From assembly GCF_900108275.1 (NCBI RefSeq), contig NZ_FNVD01000001.1:186001-250000 (forward strand): a DNA stretch of 64,000 nucleotides, written 5' to 3'. The position numbers and the translations under genes were made by a program. Numbering within the stretch: the first letter of the stretch is position 1; every line of letters starts with the position of its first letter. Of the stretch, positions 18,719 through 27,410 are shown piece by piece. The DNA comes from Jhaorihella thermophila. Lineage in GTDB: Bacteria > Pseudomonadota > Alphaproteobacteria > Rhodobacterales > Rhodobacteraceae. The notes beneath the pieces were generated by a model. It had not been told where the DNA came from. It was given only the letters and a program-made list of their open reading frames with translations, and did not search any database.

Positions 18719-19390
18719 TCAGAACCGTCGCCACAAGGCCAGCCGGACGCCCAGAGCGGCGTCCGGCGATCTGCGCCGCAGCCCGATCAGCCAGGTCGTG
18801 GCCGGTCCCCGGTCCCACATTGCCGAGAGAGTGACCGTCCAAATCAGGGGCGTGTCGCGGCGTTTCCATGTCTCGATTTCCAGAAGGGGGCGGATGGTCG
18901 GGCCGTCCGACAGGCCGATGGCGGCATTCAGCTTGTAGGCCGCTCTGTCCGCGCGGATGCGTTCGTATTCGGCGCCCAGGTTGAGCCAGCCGGGCCCCGC
19001 CAAGGACGAGAAGCCGGAGCCGAGCGACGCCTTGAGCCTCAGCATCGGTCGCGATCGGTGGTTTGCGTGATATGCGCCTAGGGCGAGCTCGGCCGCGGCG
19101 CGCAGCGACCGATCCGGAGCGGACAGCGGAAGACGGGCGAACAGCAGCGCGTGAGCCGATGAGCCCGAGGCGATCGCGGCGTGGCCGTTGACGTCCAGCC
19201 CAACCGTCAGCCGGGGCAGGAGTCCGTATTCGGCATAGAGGCTGGACATCATGTCGGCTCTTCCGGGTCGGGCGTATCCCGTCGCCGAGACCGCCAGAAA
19301 GGCCCGGCCGGGCTGTTGCAGCCACGCCCCTGCCGTCGCCGTGCCGGCGACCGAAACCCACAAAAATGCGGCCAACAGAACCCGCCCCAT
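18719..19390 (-). CDS. Predicted outer-membrane beta-barrel protein
   Basis: 223 residues with a clear signal peptide (MGRVLLAAFLWVSVAG, cleavage after ATAGA). Alternating hydrophobic and polar stretches and the final residues LALWRRF, ending in Phe, suggest a small outer-membrane barrel. No conserved family is recognised. Convergent with the beta-helix gene (13-bp gap). Confidence 0.6.
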   Translation of the reverse strand: MGRVLLAAFLWVSVAGTATAGAWLQQPGRAFLAVSATGYARPGRADMMSSLYAEYGLLPRLTVGLDVNGHAAIASGSSAHALLFARLPLSAPDRSLRAAAELALGAYHANHRSRPMLRLKASLGSGFSSLAGPGWLNLGAEYERIRADRAAYKLNAAIGLSDGPTIRPLLEIETWKRRDTPLIWTVTLSAMWDRGPATTWLIGLRRRSPDAALGVRLALWRRF

Positions 19391-19566
19391 CGCTCTCCCT
19401 TCGTCAAGAGACGTTGGGCGGCGTTTGGTTAATCATTCGTTACCGTCCGGGCGGGACTGGCTGCTCCGGCCGGCAAAAGGGTCTGATTTCAACGCGTTCA
19501 CGAAAAGAAATCCCTGTTCTTGGGCGGGTTTCATCGCTTAGGCTGAAAACACCGAAGGAGGAGCAG

Positions 19567-19887
19567 ATGCCGAAGATTGCCAAGGACAACGATTTCCAGA
19601 CCGTCATCACCACGTTCGACACCACGCCGGGCACCTGCCAGGATCTTCTTGATGCGCTGGTTGACGCCTATTCGGCGTTCATTTCGAAACAGCCGGGATT
19701 CATCGGCGCGGGGCTTCATGTGAACGACGCTCAGACCCGGATTGCCAATTATTCCCAGTGGGAACGGCGCGAGGATTTCCTGGCGATGCTCCGGACGCCC
19801 GAGATGCGAGAGCGCAACCGCAAGATCAATGAGCTGTGCAAGAGCTTCGAGCCGGTCATGTATGACGTGGTGGAGGTGTTCGACTGA
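19567..19887 (+). CDS. Antibiotic-biosynthesis-monooxygenase (ABM) domain protein
   Basis: A 106-residue single ABM/dimeric alpha-beta barrel domain. The pattern of a first strand (FQTVITTFDT), a helix ending SKQPGFIGAGLHV, and the strand-helix NYSQWERREDFLAML is characteristic. Such proteins act as small cofactor-free monooxygenases, heme-binding proteins or quinone-linked enzymes; the substrate cannot be inferred. The start at 19567 follows AAGGAGGAG. Confidence 0.8.
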   Translation: MPKIAKDNDFQTVITTFDTTPGTCQDLLDALVDAYSAFISKQPGFIGAGLHVNDAQTRIANYSQWERREDFLAMLRTPEMRERNRKINELCKSFEPVMYDVVEVFD

Positions 19888-19982
19888 GATCTGCCGCTCG
19901 GCGAAAATGGTTTCGGCCCGCGCGCGCCCTCGATGGTAGAAATTGGCGCGACGTGTTGCGGTCGGAACAGCCTTGGTCCGAC

Positions 19983-19996
19983 ATGACTTGAGTCAA
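19983..19996. promoter_or_regulatory. FNR-like box upstream of the universal stress gene
   Basis: ATGACTTGAGTCAA fits the FNR/DNR half-site pattern TTGAC-N4-GTCAA with one mismatch at the first base. It is centred about 62 bp before the usp start codon. FnrL control of universal stress genes is known in related Rhodobacter species; here it is an inference. Confidence 0.45.
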
Positions 19997-20051
19997 GGTC
20001 GGTGCCGTTGGAGCGGTTCAGAATGCAAAAGAACAGACTGGGAGAGACAGA

Positions 20052-20459
20052 ATGTACCACAAGATCCTGATCCCGATTTCCTTTGACGCCGAACGGGACG
20101 TGTCGGGGCCGTTCAAGATCGCGGAGAAGCTGGCCACGCCCGATGCAGAGATCACCTTGCTGCATGTGGTCGAACACATTCCGGGCTATGCCATTTCCTA
20201 CATGCCGGCGGACTATCTGACCGAGGCACGTGCGGCGATCCAGAAAGAGCTGGACGAAATGGCGGCGAAACTGCCCAACGCCAAGGGCTTGGTGATCGAG
20301 GGCCATTCGGGCCGGTCGATCCTGGATTGGGCCGAAACCAACAAGCCGGATCTCATCATCATCGCGTCGCACCGCCCCGGCATGCAGGATCTGCTGCTGG
20401 GCTCGACCGCGACTCAGGTGGTGCGCCACGCCAAATGCGCGGTGCATGTCGTGCGCTGA
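20052..20459 (+). CDS. Universal stress protein (UspA family)
   Basis: A 135-residue single Usp domain. It opens with YHKILIPISFD and ends with the nucleotide-binding signature LLLGSTATQVVRHAKCAVHVV, indicating an ATP-binding Usp. Such proteins help survival under starvation or low oxygen. SD GGGAGAGA lies just before the ATG, and an FNR-like box lies upstream. It is the last intact gene before the IS element. Confidence 0.93.
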   Translation: MYHKILIPISFDAERDVSGPFKIAEKLATPDAEITLLHVVEHIPGYAISYMPADYLTEARAAIQKELDEMAAKLPNAKGLVIEGHSGRSILDWAETNKPDLIIIASHRPGMQDLLLGSTATQVVRHAKCAVHVVR

Positions 20460-20573
20460 GCAAGGCGACGAGACCCCTTCCGGAAAAACGGATCGGATCA
20501 GGGGCTGCCCTGGGGCCCAGCCGTTTACTCAATCGTAGCCGAGCTATGCGGGATATTGGGTGACGCGGCGTGA

Positions 20574-21867
20574 TCAGGCGGCGCGGTTTTTGGCGGCGCT
20601 CGCGGCGACGCCGTCGGTGAATGTGACGCCTTCGATGAGCAAAGGCAACTGGTTCGCGCCTTTCAGGCGGCGCCAGGCTTTGGCGGCGGCCTGAACGAGC
20701 TTGAAGACCATCAGCTTCGCCGCCTTCTGCGACAGCGCCCCCTTTGTTCGCACGGTTCGGTGCCGAACGGTGGCGAAGACGCTTTCAATGGGATTGCTGG
20801 TGCGCAGGTGATCCCGGTGCTCGGCGGGGAAGTCATGGAAGGCGAGCAAGGCTTCGCGGTCCTTCATCAGGCAGGCCACCGCCTTTTCATACTTGGCCCC
20901 GTATTTCTCGACGAAGGTGTCCATGGCGGTTTGGCCCGCGGCACGGGTTTCAGCCTGCCAGATTTCGCGCAGGTCGGCCTTGACCGCCGGCTGCATGGAC
21001 TTCGGGAACTTGTTCAGCACGTTGGCCGTCTTGTGGACCCGGCAGCGCTGATGACGCGTCCCCGGAAAGACCTCGTCAAGCGCCTGTCCGAGCCCCATGG
21101 CCCTTTCGCCCACGGCGATCCGGGGCGGAACGGCAAGACCGCGGGCCTTGATGTCGACCAGAAATTCGCGCCAGCTTTGCGCGCTCTCGCGCATGCCGAC
21201 CTGAAAGCCGACGAGTTCCTTCTTTCCCTCCGGCGTGGCCCCGAGAATGACCGGCATGCACTCGGCTTGCGGTTCCATCCGAGCCTGCAGGTAGATACCG
21301 TCGGCCCAGATGTGGACTTGGCGCCGGGCGGAGAGGTCACGGCGCTGCCGGAGGTCGCATTCCTGCGGCCATTCCCCTGTCAGCCGCGAGATCGCGCCGG
21401 GCGACAGGTTGGGTGCGTCCCTCGCGGGATTGCGGCCAGCGCCTCCTGAAAGTCCCCCGTCGAGATGCCGCGCAGATAGAGCACGGGCAGCAGGGCATCG
21501 AGGCTCTTCGAGCGCCGCGCCCATTTTCGGCAGGATGGCGGAGGTAAAGCGGATCTTCTTCCCGACCGGCACGTCCGCCGCGCGGTCGCGCACCTTCGGG
21601 CACCGCGCGGTCGCGCACCTTCGGGCGGCGAACGGCGAGCGCGCCGATCCCGGTCTGGATGCTGCGCTCCGGCCCATGGCCGTGCCGCACAACACGCTGG
21701 AGGCCGTCCGGCAGGATCTCTTCGGCATGGCTCGCAACGAAAGTGTCGGCCTCGACCCGCAGCGCAGCCGCCAGCTTCCGTCGCGCCCCGTCCCGGGCAA
21801 TCTCGGTCAGCGGGTCATCCTCAAATTCCGGCTGACGCAGGGCGATGATGTCTGTATCGTTCTTTAT
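20574..21867 (-). pseudogene. IS256-family transposase, frameshifted and decayed
   Basis: Mutator/IS256-type DDE transposase, normally about 400 residues. The N-terminal part (DIIALRQPEFEDDPLTEIA...) is in one frame; after a 25-bp duplication at 21578-21626 the frame changes to VGKKIRFTSAILPK; an extra A (T run 21524-21527 on the plus strand) moves it to SLDALLPVLYLRGIS; a further indel near 21438-21445 restores the second frame for the rest (WADGIYLQARMEPQ to the end). The usual GDGAMGFW block reads GERAMGLG, so a catalytic Asp appears lost. The likely start codon reads ATA. It is almost certainly inactive. Confidence 0.87.
21578..21626. repeat. 25-bp tandem duplication inside the transposase
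   Basis: The 24-mer CCGCGCGGTCGCGCACCTTC+GGGC occurs at 21578-21601 and again at 21603-21626, a period of 25 bp. It duplicates the codons for PKVRDRA and, being 25 bp long, shifts the reading frame by one. Confidence 0.85.
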
Positions 21868-21962
21868 GGCGTATCGTTCCTTCTGGAAGTTCTGGCAGGC
21901 TTCAGCACCCGCCACGATACGCCGCCTTCTCAAACCCCGTCGCCCATTTCCGGGCATAGCTC

Positions 21963-22268
21963 CACGCGCCCGTCGGACCACATGTGTGGATCGTCAGAAT
22001 ATTCCGGAACATCCCAGACACGTTCGAGGTCCAGATGGCTCGGGCCGCTCATTTTGTACCGTCCGAGTCCGGCAGTGACCCCCGCATTCGATACACCAGC
22101 CTCAAAGCGTTTCCGCCCGGCATTCGGGCCGCGAAAACCCGCGTGGACGTTCGAGGGAGCCACTCCGAAGTTGCCGCAGTCCGGATCCCCGCATGTGTTG
22201 AGATTGATAGGGACCAACGCCCTTGGATACACCTGCGCGAGCGACAGTTGAGGCAGCCTTTTAACCAT
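21963..22268 (-). pseudogene. Truncated ORF with half zinc ribbon, cut by the IS
   Basis: A minus-strand frame starting at ATG 22268 (MVKRLPQLSLAQVYP) codes about 100 residues, then runs into the right end of the IS. It contains CGDPDCGNFGV, a CxxxxC half zinc ribbon like those at the N-termini of several transposases and related DNA-binding proteins; the second Cys pair would lie beyond the break. No continuation is seen on the far side of the IS. Identity is uncertain. Confidence 0.35.
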
Positions 22269-22450
22269 GCGCCCCGCCCTTTCTTTTTGGGTCAAGTTGC
22301 ACCTCGTGCCAGATCTATCTCTGCCATTTCTCGTGAGAACGAAGCTGAAAGAACCCCGCAGGCGCGCATTCTTGCGCCAGCGGAGCAGCAACTCCCCAAG
22401 ACGAGACCGCTATTCACTTGAGAATTTGGTAGAAGTATGGCGTAAAATCA

Positions 22451-22482
22451 AAAGCCTGCCGGCATTTCAGCCGACAGGCTTT
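22451..22482 (-). terminator. Strong hairpin, terminator-like on the minus strand
   Basis: Arms AAAGCCTGCCGGC and GCCGACAGGCTTT pair over about 13 bp with one mismatch and a 6-base loop. On the minus strand it is followed by TGATTTTA. There is no minus-strand gene just before it, so it may be a leftover of the mobile region or work on the plus strand. The stretch 22269-22622 around it holds no gene I can support. Confidence 0.5.
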
Positions 22483-22622
22483 CAAGATCTATGTCCTGCA
22501 ACGAAAAATGCGTTAGGTTCTGGGGCGGCCCTTTTTCTTTGCTCAGGCATCGGCACGGCCCTTGCGCGCGGCGTAGATTCGGCGACTATGCCGAGCGGTT
22601 GAACCAGGCGGAGGACGGGGCA

Positions 22623-23438
22623 ATGGCTGAACTGCCGATCATAGGCGCGCAGCTGAGCGTGCTGGATCTCGACCGTCATCGGGATTGGCTGTTCGAGAAG
22701 GATCGCGACCTGGAACTGCCGGAATTCTGCATGGCCGACATCCTGCGCAGCCCCGAGCCGTTCATCGACATCGCCAAGCAGAAGCTGGACGGTTGGGATG
22801 GTCGGCTGGGGATCCACGGCCCCTTTGCCGGGTTCGAACTGGACGTCCGGGATCGCGAGATCCGGCCGGTCGTGCAGGCGCGGCTGGATCAGGCGCTGGG
22901 CGTGTGCGAGGCGCTGGGCGCGACGCAGATGGTGCTGCATTCGCCCTTTGACCATTGGGATCACCACAATCTGGACAATGGTCCGCGCAACAGGGAACGA
23001 CGGATCGGGGCGGTTCTGGAGACGCTGGAGCCGGCGATTGCGCGGGCCGAGGATGCGGGCGTCGAGCTGGTGCTGGAAAACATTCAGGACATCGATCCGG
23101 GCCTGCGGCGGGCGGTTGTCGAGCAGGCGGACAGCCCGGCGCTGCGGCTGTCGGTCGATACGGGGCATGCGCATTGGGCGCACACCGTCTGCGGCGCGCC
23201 GCCGGCGGATCGGTTCATTTCCAGCGCGGGGACGCATTTGGCGCATGTGCACCTGCAGGATACCGATGGCTATGCCGACCGCCATTGGCCGCTGGGCTGC
23301 GGCAATATCGGCTGGCATGCTGTGTTTGCCGCGCTGAGCGGGGTGAAGGGCAATCCGCGGCTGATCGTGGAGATCAACGATTTCGACCGGGTCGAGGAAA
23401 GCGTGACGCATCTGGAGCGGCTGGGTCTGGCCTGTTGA
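22623..23438 (+). CDS. TIM-barrel sugar-phosphate isomerase/epimerase-like protein
   Basis: A 271-residue AP-endonuclease-2-type TIM barrel. Metal and substrate motifs include GIHGPFAGFE, MVLHSPFDHWD, LVLENIQD, LSVDTGHAHW, HVHLQDTDG and LIVEINDFD, the last strands carrying the Glu, Asp, His and Glu metal ligands of the superfamily. The substrate is unknown (sugar or inositol derivatives are common). The open frame begins 132 bp earlier, but ATG 22623 (MAELPIIGAQLS) follows GGAGGACGGGG and suits the fold. Confidence 0.85.
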   Translation: MAELPIIGAQLSVLDLDRHRDWLFEKDRDLELPEFCMADILRSPEPFIDIAKQKLDGWDGRLGIHGPFAGFELDVRDREIRPVVQARLDQALGVCEALGATQMVLHSPFDHWDHHNLDNGPRNRERRIGAVLETLEPAIARAEDAGVELVLENIQDIDPGLRRAVVEQADSPALRLSVDTGHAHWAHTVCGAPPADRFISSAGTHLAHVHLQDTDGYADRHWPLGCGNIGWHAVFAALSGVKGNPRLIVEINDFDRVEESVTHLERLGLAC

Positions 23439-23497
23439 CCGGGGCGTTTCTCGGCGGAGCGCCTTCGGCGCAAGGTTTCCGGCACTTCGTGCGTATT

Positions 23498-23541
23498 GGG
23501 GCTCTGCCCCAAACCCCGGAGTATTTTTGGGCAAGATGAAG
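23498..23541 (+). repeat. Variant dispersed 3' repeat (copy 7)
   Basis: A hairpin GGGGC-TCT-GCCCC (23498-23510) is followed by AAACCCCGGAGTATTTTTGG and GCAAGATGAAG. It has the same design as the 24-mer family (GC hairpin, CCCCGG, GTATTT, then an A/G-rich tail) but a different tail. It lies 60 bp behind the TIM-barrel gene and just ahead of rnpB. Confidence 0.55.
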
Positions 23542-23589
23542 ACCGTGCGGGGATTGTATCGGCGCGGCGGGCTCGCTATGTGGGCGATG

Positions 23590-23980
23590 CGCGGAGGGCC
23601 GGATGGCCGCGGACCGAACGGTTCGAGGAAAGTCCGGACTCCATGAAGCGACGGTGCCGGGTAACGCCCGGGCGGGGAAACCCGACGGAAAGCGCCACAG
23701 AGAACAGACCGCCGCGTCACGGCGCGGCAAGGGTGAAACGGTGGGGCAAGAGCCCACCGCGGGGCCGGCAACGGTTCCGGCACGGCAAGCCCCACCGGGA
23801 GCAATGCCGAATAGGACCCCCACGCGGGACCGGTCCGGGCAACCGGAGACCGCCGCGGGGCCCGCTTCAGCCTGGAGGGGTCGGGTTGGCAGCACGAGGC
23901 GCGCGGTGACGCGCGTCCCAGAGGAATGGCCATCGAAGGGGGAAACCCCGGAACAGAATCCGGCTTACAGGCCCTCCGCG
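23590..23980 (+). ncRNA. rnpB: RNase P RNA (class A)
   Basis: The catalytic RNA of RNase P, which matures tRNA 5' ends. The universally conserved blocks are present in order: GAGGAAAGTCCGGACTCC near 23627, ACAGAGAACAGACCGCC near 23698, AAGGGTGAAACGGTGGGGCA and AGAGCCCACCG near 23740-23770, and ACAGAATCCGGCTTACAGGC near 23953. The ends pair as stem P1, GCGGAGGGCC (23591) with GGCCCTCCGC (23970-23979). Length of about 390 nt is usual for an alphaproteobacterial A-type RNA. Exact ends are estimated from P1. Confidence 0.96.
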
Positions 23981-24046
23981 CGTATCATCTGTTGCCGGTG
24001 CATCGCGATGCGCTACCCTGCGGGGCAGTGATCGGGAGGCGATATC

Positions 24047-25834
24047 ATGAAACTGGGTCTTGTTTGCGCGCTGGCCGGCATGTTGCTGGGCGGCGCGGGC
24101 GCGGCACAGCAGGCGGCGGATGCGGTGGCGCCGGAAGCTGCGGCGGGGATCGGGGCCGTGGCGCAGTCTCCGGCTGTGGCCGGGGCGCTGGCGTCGAAGG
24201 CGGCCGGGCAGCCGGTCGAGGCCCGGCGGTGGATGGTGGCGGCGGCCAATCCGCTTGCGGTCGAGGCGGGCGCGGCGATCCTGGCGCGCGGCGGCAGTGC
24301 GGCGGATGCGATGGTGGCGGTGCAGGCCGTGCTGGGGCTGGTGGAGCCGCAGTCCTCGGGGCTGGGCGGCGGGGCGTTCCTGGTCTGGCATGACGCGGCG
24401 ACGGGGCGGCTGATCACGCTGGACGGGCGGGAGACCGCGCCGCTGGCGGCGCGGCCGACGTTGTTTCAGGACGAAAACGGCGAGCCGCTGAAATTCTTCG
24501 ATGCGGTGGTGGGCGGGCGGTCGGTGGGCACGCCGGGTACGCCGGCGCTGCTGGAAGAAGCGCACCGGCGCTGGGGGCGGATGCCGTGGCCCGCGCTGTT
24601 CGCCGACGCGATCCGTCTGGCCGACGAGGGGTTCGCTGTGTCGCCCCGGCTGGCCGGTCTGGTGCGGCGCGATGCCGAGAGATTGGCGCGGTTCCCGGCG
24701 ACGGCGGCCTATTTCCTGCCGGGCGGCGCGCCGCTGCAAGCGGGCGACAGGTTGCGCAACCCGGCCTATGCGGCAACGCTGCGGGCGCTGGCGCGGGGCG
24801 GGGCGCGGGCGTTCTATTCGGGCGAGATCGCGGCGGATATCGTGCGGACGGTGCGCACGGCGCCGGGAAATCCCGGCGTGCTGTCGGCGCTGGATCTGGC
24901 GCTTTACGAGGTGCGCGAACGCGATCCGGTCTGCGTGGCCTATCGCGTGTTCGAGGTGTGCGGCATGGGGCCGCCCAGTTCCGGGGCGCTGACGGTGGGG
25001 CAGATCCTGGGAATGTTGAACCATTACGATCTGGCGGCGCTGGGGCCCGACAGCGCCGAGAGCTGGCGGCTGATCGGGGATGCCTCAAGGCTCGCCTTTG
25101 CCGACCGGGGGCGTTACATGGCCGACAGCGATTTTGTGCCCATGCCGGTGGCGGGGCTGGTGGATCCGGCCTATCTGGAGGCGCGGGCGGCGCTGTTGGT
25201 GGGGGACGATGCCTTGCCCGAGGTCGCGCCGGGGCGGCCCGATTGGGACCATGCCGCGATGTGGGCGGATGACGAGGCGATCGAATTCCCCTCGACGTCG
25301 CACATTTCCATCGTGGACGGGCATGGAAACGTGCTGTCCATGACCACCACCATCGAGAACGCCTTTGGTTCGCGCCTGATGGTGCGGGGGTTCCTGCTGA
25401 ACAACGAGCTGACGGATTTTTCGTTCCGCACGCATCGGGACGGGGTGCCCATCGCCAACCGGCTGGAGCCGGGCAAGCGACCGCGGTCGTCGATGGCGCC
25501 GACCATCGTGCTGCGTGACGGCCGGCCGGCGCTGGCGATCGGCTCGCCCGGGGGCAGCCGGATCATCGGCTATGTGGCGCAGGCGATCATCGCCTGGGCG
25601 GATTGGGGCATGGACGTGCAGCAGGCGGTGGCGATGCCGCATCGGGTGAACCGGTTCGGACGCTACGACATCGAGGCCGGGCCGGGGGCCGAGGCGCTGA
25701 AGTCCGAACTGGAGGCGCTGGGCTATGAGGTGCTGGTGGGCGAGATGAACTCGGGCCTGCATGCGATCGAGATCGGGGATGGTCTGAAGGGCGGGGCGGA
25801 TCCGCGGCGCGAGGGGATCGCCCTGGGCGAATAG
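24047..25834 (+). CDS. ggt: Gamma-glutamyltransferase
   Basis: A 595-residue periplasmic Ntn-hydrolase precursor with a signal peptide (MKLGLVCALAGMLLGGAGA). It cleaves glutathione and other gamma-glutamyl compounds. The autoprocessing and nucleophile site is FPSTSHISIVDG near residue 425, where the Thr becomes the N-terminus of the small subunit; AIGSPGGSRI near residue 505 forms the oxyanion and substrate loop. The length fits the precursor. It is probably co-transcribed with the FAD oxidase gene 65 bp downstream. Confidence 0.94.
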   Translation: MKLGLVCALAGMLLGGAGAAQQAADAVAPEAAAGIGAVAQSPAVAGALASKAAGQPVEARRWMVAAANPLAVEAGAAILARGGSAADAMVAVQAVLGLVEPQSSGLGGGAFLVWHDAATGRLITLDGRETAPLAARPTLFQDENGEPLKFFDAVVGGRSVGTPGTPALLEEAHRRWGRMPWPALFADAIRLADEGFAVSPRLAGLVRRDAERLARFPATAAYFLPGGAPLQAGDRLRNPAYAATLRALARGGARAFYSGEIAADIVRTVRTAPGNPGVLSALDLALYEVRERDPVCVAYRVFEVCGMGPPSSGALTVGQILGMLNHYDLAALGPDSAESWRLIGDASRLAFADRGRYMADSDFVPMPVAGLVDPAYLEARAALLVGDDALPEVAPGRPDWDHAAMWADDEAIEFPSTSHISIVDGHGNVLSMTTTIENAFGSRLMVRGFLLNNELTDFSFRTHRDGVPIANRLEPGKRPRSSMAPTIVLRDGRPALAIGSPGGSRIIGYVAQAIIAWADWGMDVQQAVAMPHRVNRFGRYDIEAGPGAEALKSELEALGYEVLVGEMNSGLHAIEIGDGLKGGADPRREGIALGE

Positions 25835-25899
25835 GCCCGCGCTTGCCCTTCACCGGGATCGGTGCCAGACAAGGGGCGGCGAGCCGTTGGGAGGAGAGA

Positions 25900-27297
25900 A
25901 TGGTTCAGATTACCACCCTGCCGCGCAACGAAACCGGGATCGAGACGGCGATCGGCATTCTCAGGCAGGCGTTCGGCGACCGGCTGCAGACCGGTGCGTC
26001 GATCCGCGAGCAGCACGGGCACACCACCACCTGGATCGACAACCAGCCGCCCGATGCGGTGGTGTTTCCCCATTCGACGCAGGAGGTGTCGGAGATCGTC
26101 AAGGTTTGTGCGGCGCACAAGGTGCCGGTGATCGGGTTCGGCACGGGCACTTCGCTGGAAGGCCATGTCAACGCGCCGGTGGGCGGGATCTGCGTGGATT
26201 TCAGCCGGATGGACAGGATCCTGGCGGTGCATGCCGATGATCTGGATTGCGTGGTGCAGCCCGGCGTGACGCGCGAGCAGCTGAATACCCATCTGCGCGA
26301 TCAGGGGCTGTTCTTTCCGATCGACCCGGGCGCCAATGCCTCGCTGGGCGGGATGGCCTCGACCCGGGCCAGCGGCACCAACGCGGTGCGTTACGGCACG
26401 ATGAAGGACAACGTGATCGCGCTGGAAGCGGTAATGCCGGATGGCGAGATCATCCGCACCGCGCAGCGGGCAAAGAAGACCTCGGCCGGGTATGATCTGA
26501 CGCGGCTTTTGGTGGGGGCCGAGGGCACGCTGGGGCTCATCACCGAGATCACCCTGCGTCTGCACGGCATCCCCGAGGCGATGTCGGCGGCGCGCTGTTC
26601 CTTTTCCACGGTGGATGCGGCCTGCAGGGCGGTGATGGCGACGATCCAGTATGGCGTTCCGGTGGCGCGGATCGAGCTGCTGGACAAGGTGGCGGTGCGG
26701 GCGGTGAACGCCTATTCGAGGCTGGATCTGCCCGAGACGCCGCTTTTGTTGCTGGAGTTCCACGGATCCGAGGCGGGCGTGGCCGAACAGGCCGAAACCT
26801 TTGGCGCGATTGCCGAGGATACGGGCGGCATGGGCTTCGAGTGGACCAGTTCGGCCGAAGAGCGGAACCGGCTGTGGAAGGCGCGGCATGATTTCTACTG
26901 GGCGGCGCTGCAGATGCGGCCCGGGGCCACCGGGTTTGCGACGGATGTCTGCGTGCCGATCTCGCGGTTGGCCGAATGCGTGAACGCGGCCACCGCGCGG
27001 GCCGAGGAACTGGGGCTGCTGGCGCCGCTGGTAGGGCATGTGGGCGACGGGAATTTCCACATCTCGCCGATCGTGGACAAGTCCGACCCAGAGGAGGTGG
27101 CACGGACCGAGGACTTCGTGGCCTGGCTGGCGGAGCTGGCGATCTCGATGGACGGCACCTGCACGGGCGAACATGGGATCGGGCAGGGCAAGCGGGCCTA
27201 TCTGGAGAAGGAGCTGGGGCCGGCCACGCGCTACATGCGGGCGATCAAGGCGGCGCTGGACCCGGACAACATCATGAACCCGGGCAAGATCCTGTGA
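25900..27297 (+). CDS. FAD-linked oxidase, D-lactate dehydrogenase-like
   Basis: 465 residues of the GlcD/DLD type. The FAD-binding-4 domain (PCMH fold) spans about 40-215 with GFGTGTSLEGHVN and the conserved ALGGMASTRASG-type loop (ASLGGMASTRASGTNAV). The FAD-oxidase C domain follows with GHVGDGNFH (near 378) and ends GEHGIGQGK and DPDNIMNPGKIL. It oxidises a 2-hydroxyacid, most likely D-lactate, with electrons to cytochrome c or quinone. The start is ATG 25900 after GGAGGAGAGA. Confidence 0.9.
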   Translation: MVQITTLPRNETGIETAIGILRQAFGDRLQTGASIREQHGHTTTWIDNQPPDAVVFPHSTQEVSEIVKVCAAHKVPVIGFGTGTSLEGHVNAPVGGICVDFSRMDRILAVHADDLDCVVQPGVTREQLNTHLRDQGLFFPIDPGANASLGGMASTRASGTNAVRYGTMKDNVIALEAVMPDGEIIRTAQRAKKTSAGYDLTRLLVGAEGTLGLITEITLRLHGIPEAMSAARCSFSTVDAACRAVMATIQYGVPVARIELLDKVAVRAVNAYSRLDLPETPLLLLEFHGSEAGVAEQAETFGAIAEDTGGMGFEWTSSAEERNRLWKARHDFYWAALQMRPGATGFATDVCVPISRLAECVNAATARAEELGLLAPLVGHVGDGNFHISPIVDKSDPEEVARTEDFVAWLAELAISMDGTCTGEHGIGQGKRAYLEKELGPATRYMRAIKAALDPDNIMNPGKIL

Positions 27298-27332
27298 GCG
27301 GGTGACGCGCCTGCGGCGCGTGCCTCCGGCGG

Positions 27333-27356
27333 GGGTATTTGGGACCAGAAAGAAGC
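27333..27356 (+). repeat. Dispersed intergenic 24-mer, copy 3
   Basis: GGGTATTTGGGACC then AGAAAGAAGC, preceded by the hairpin CGCGCC-TGC-GGCGCG and CCTCCGGCGG, 36 bp behind the FAD oxidase and in its orientation. Confidence 0.8.
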
Positions 27357-27410
27357 AGGGGCGATCGGCCTTGGCGCGGGAGGTTTTGCGCGCGCGACGC
27401 GGGTGCGGGG

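Larger units (their letters stand above)
20541..21962 (-). mobile_element. Degenerate IS256-family insertion sequence
   Basis: A 1,422-bp element bounded by imperfect inverted repeats. The left end begins GAGCTATGCGGGATATTGGG and the right end, read on the minus strand, begins GAGCTATGCCCGGAAATGGG; 19 of the first 25 bases agree, the first nine exactly. It holds one minus-strand transposase frame. The 8-9 bp on each side do not match, so no target duplication is visible, which suggests age, deletion or rearrangement at one flank. Confidence 0.82.
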
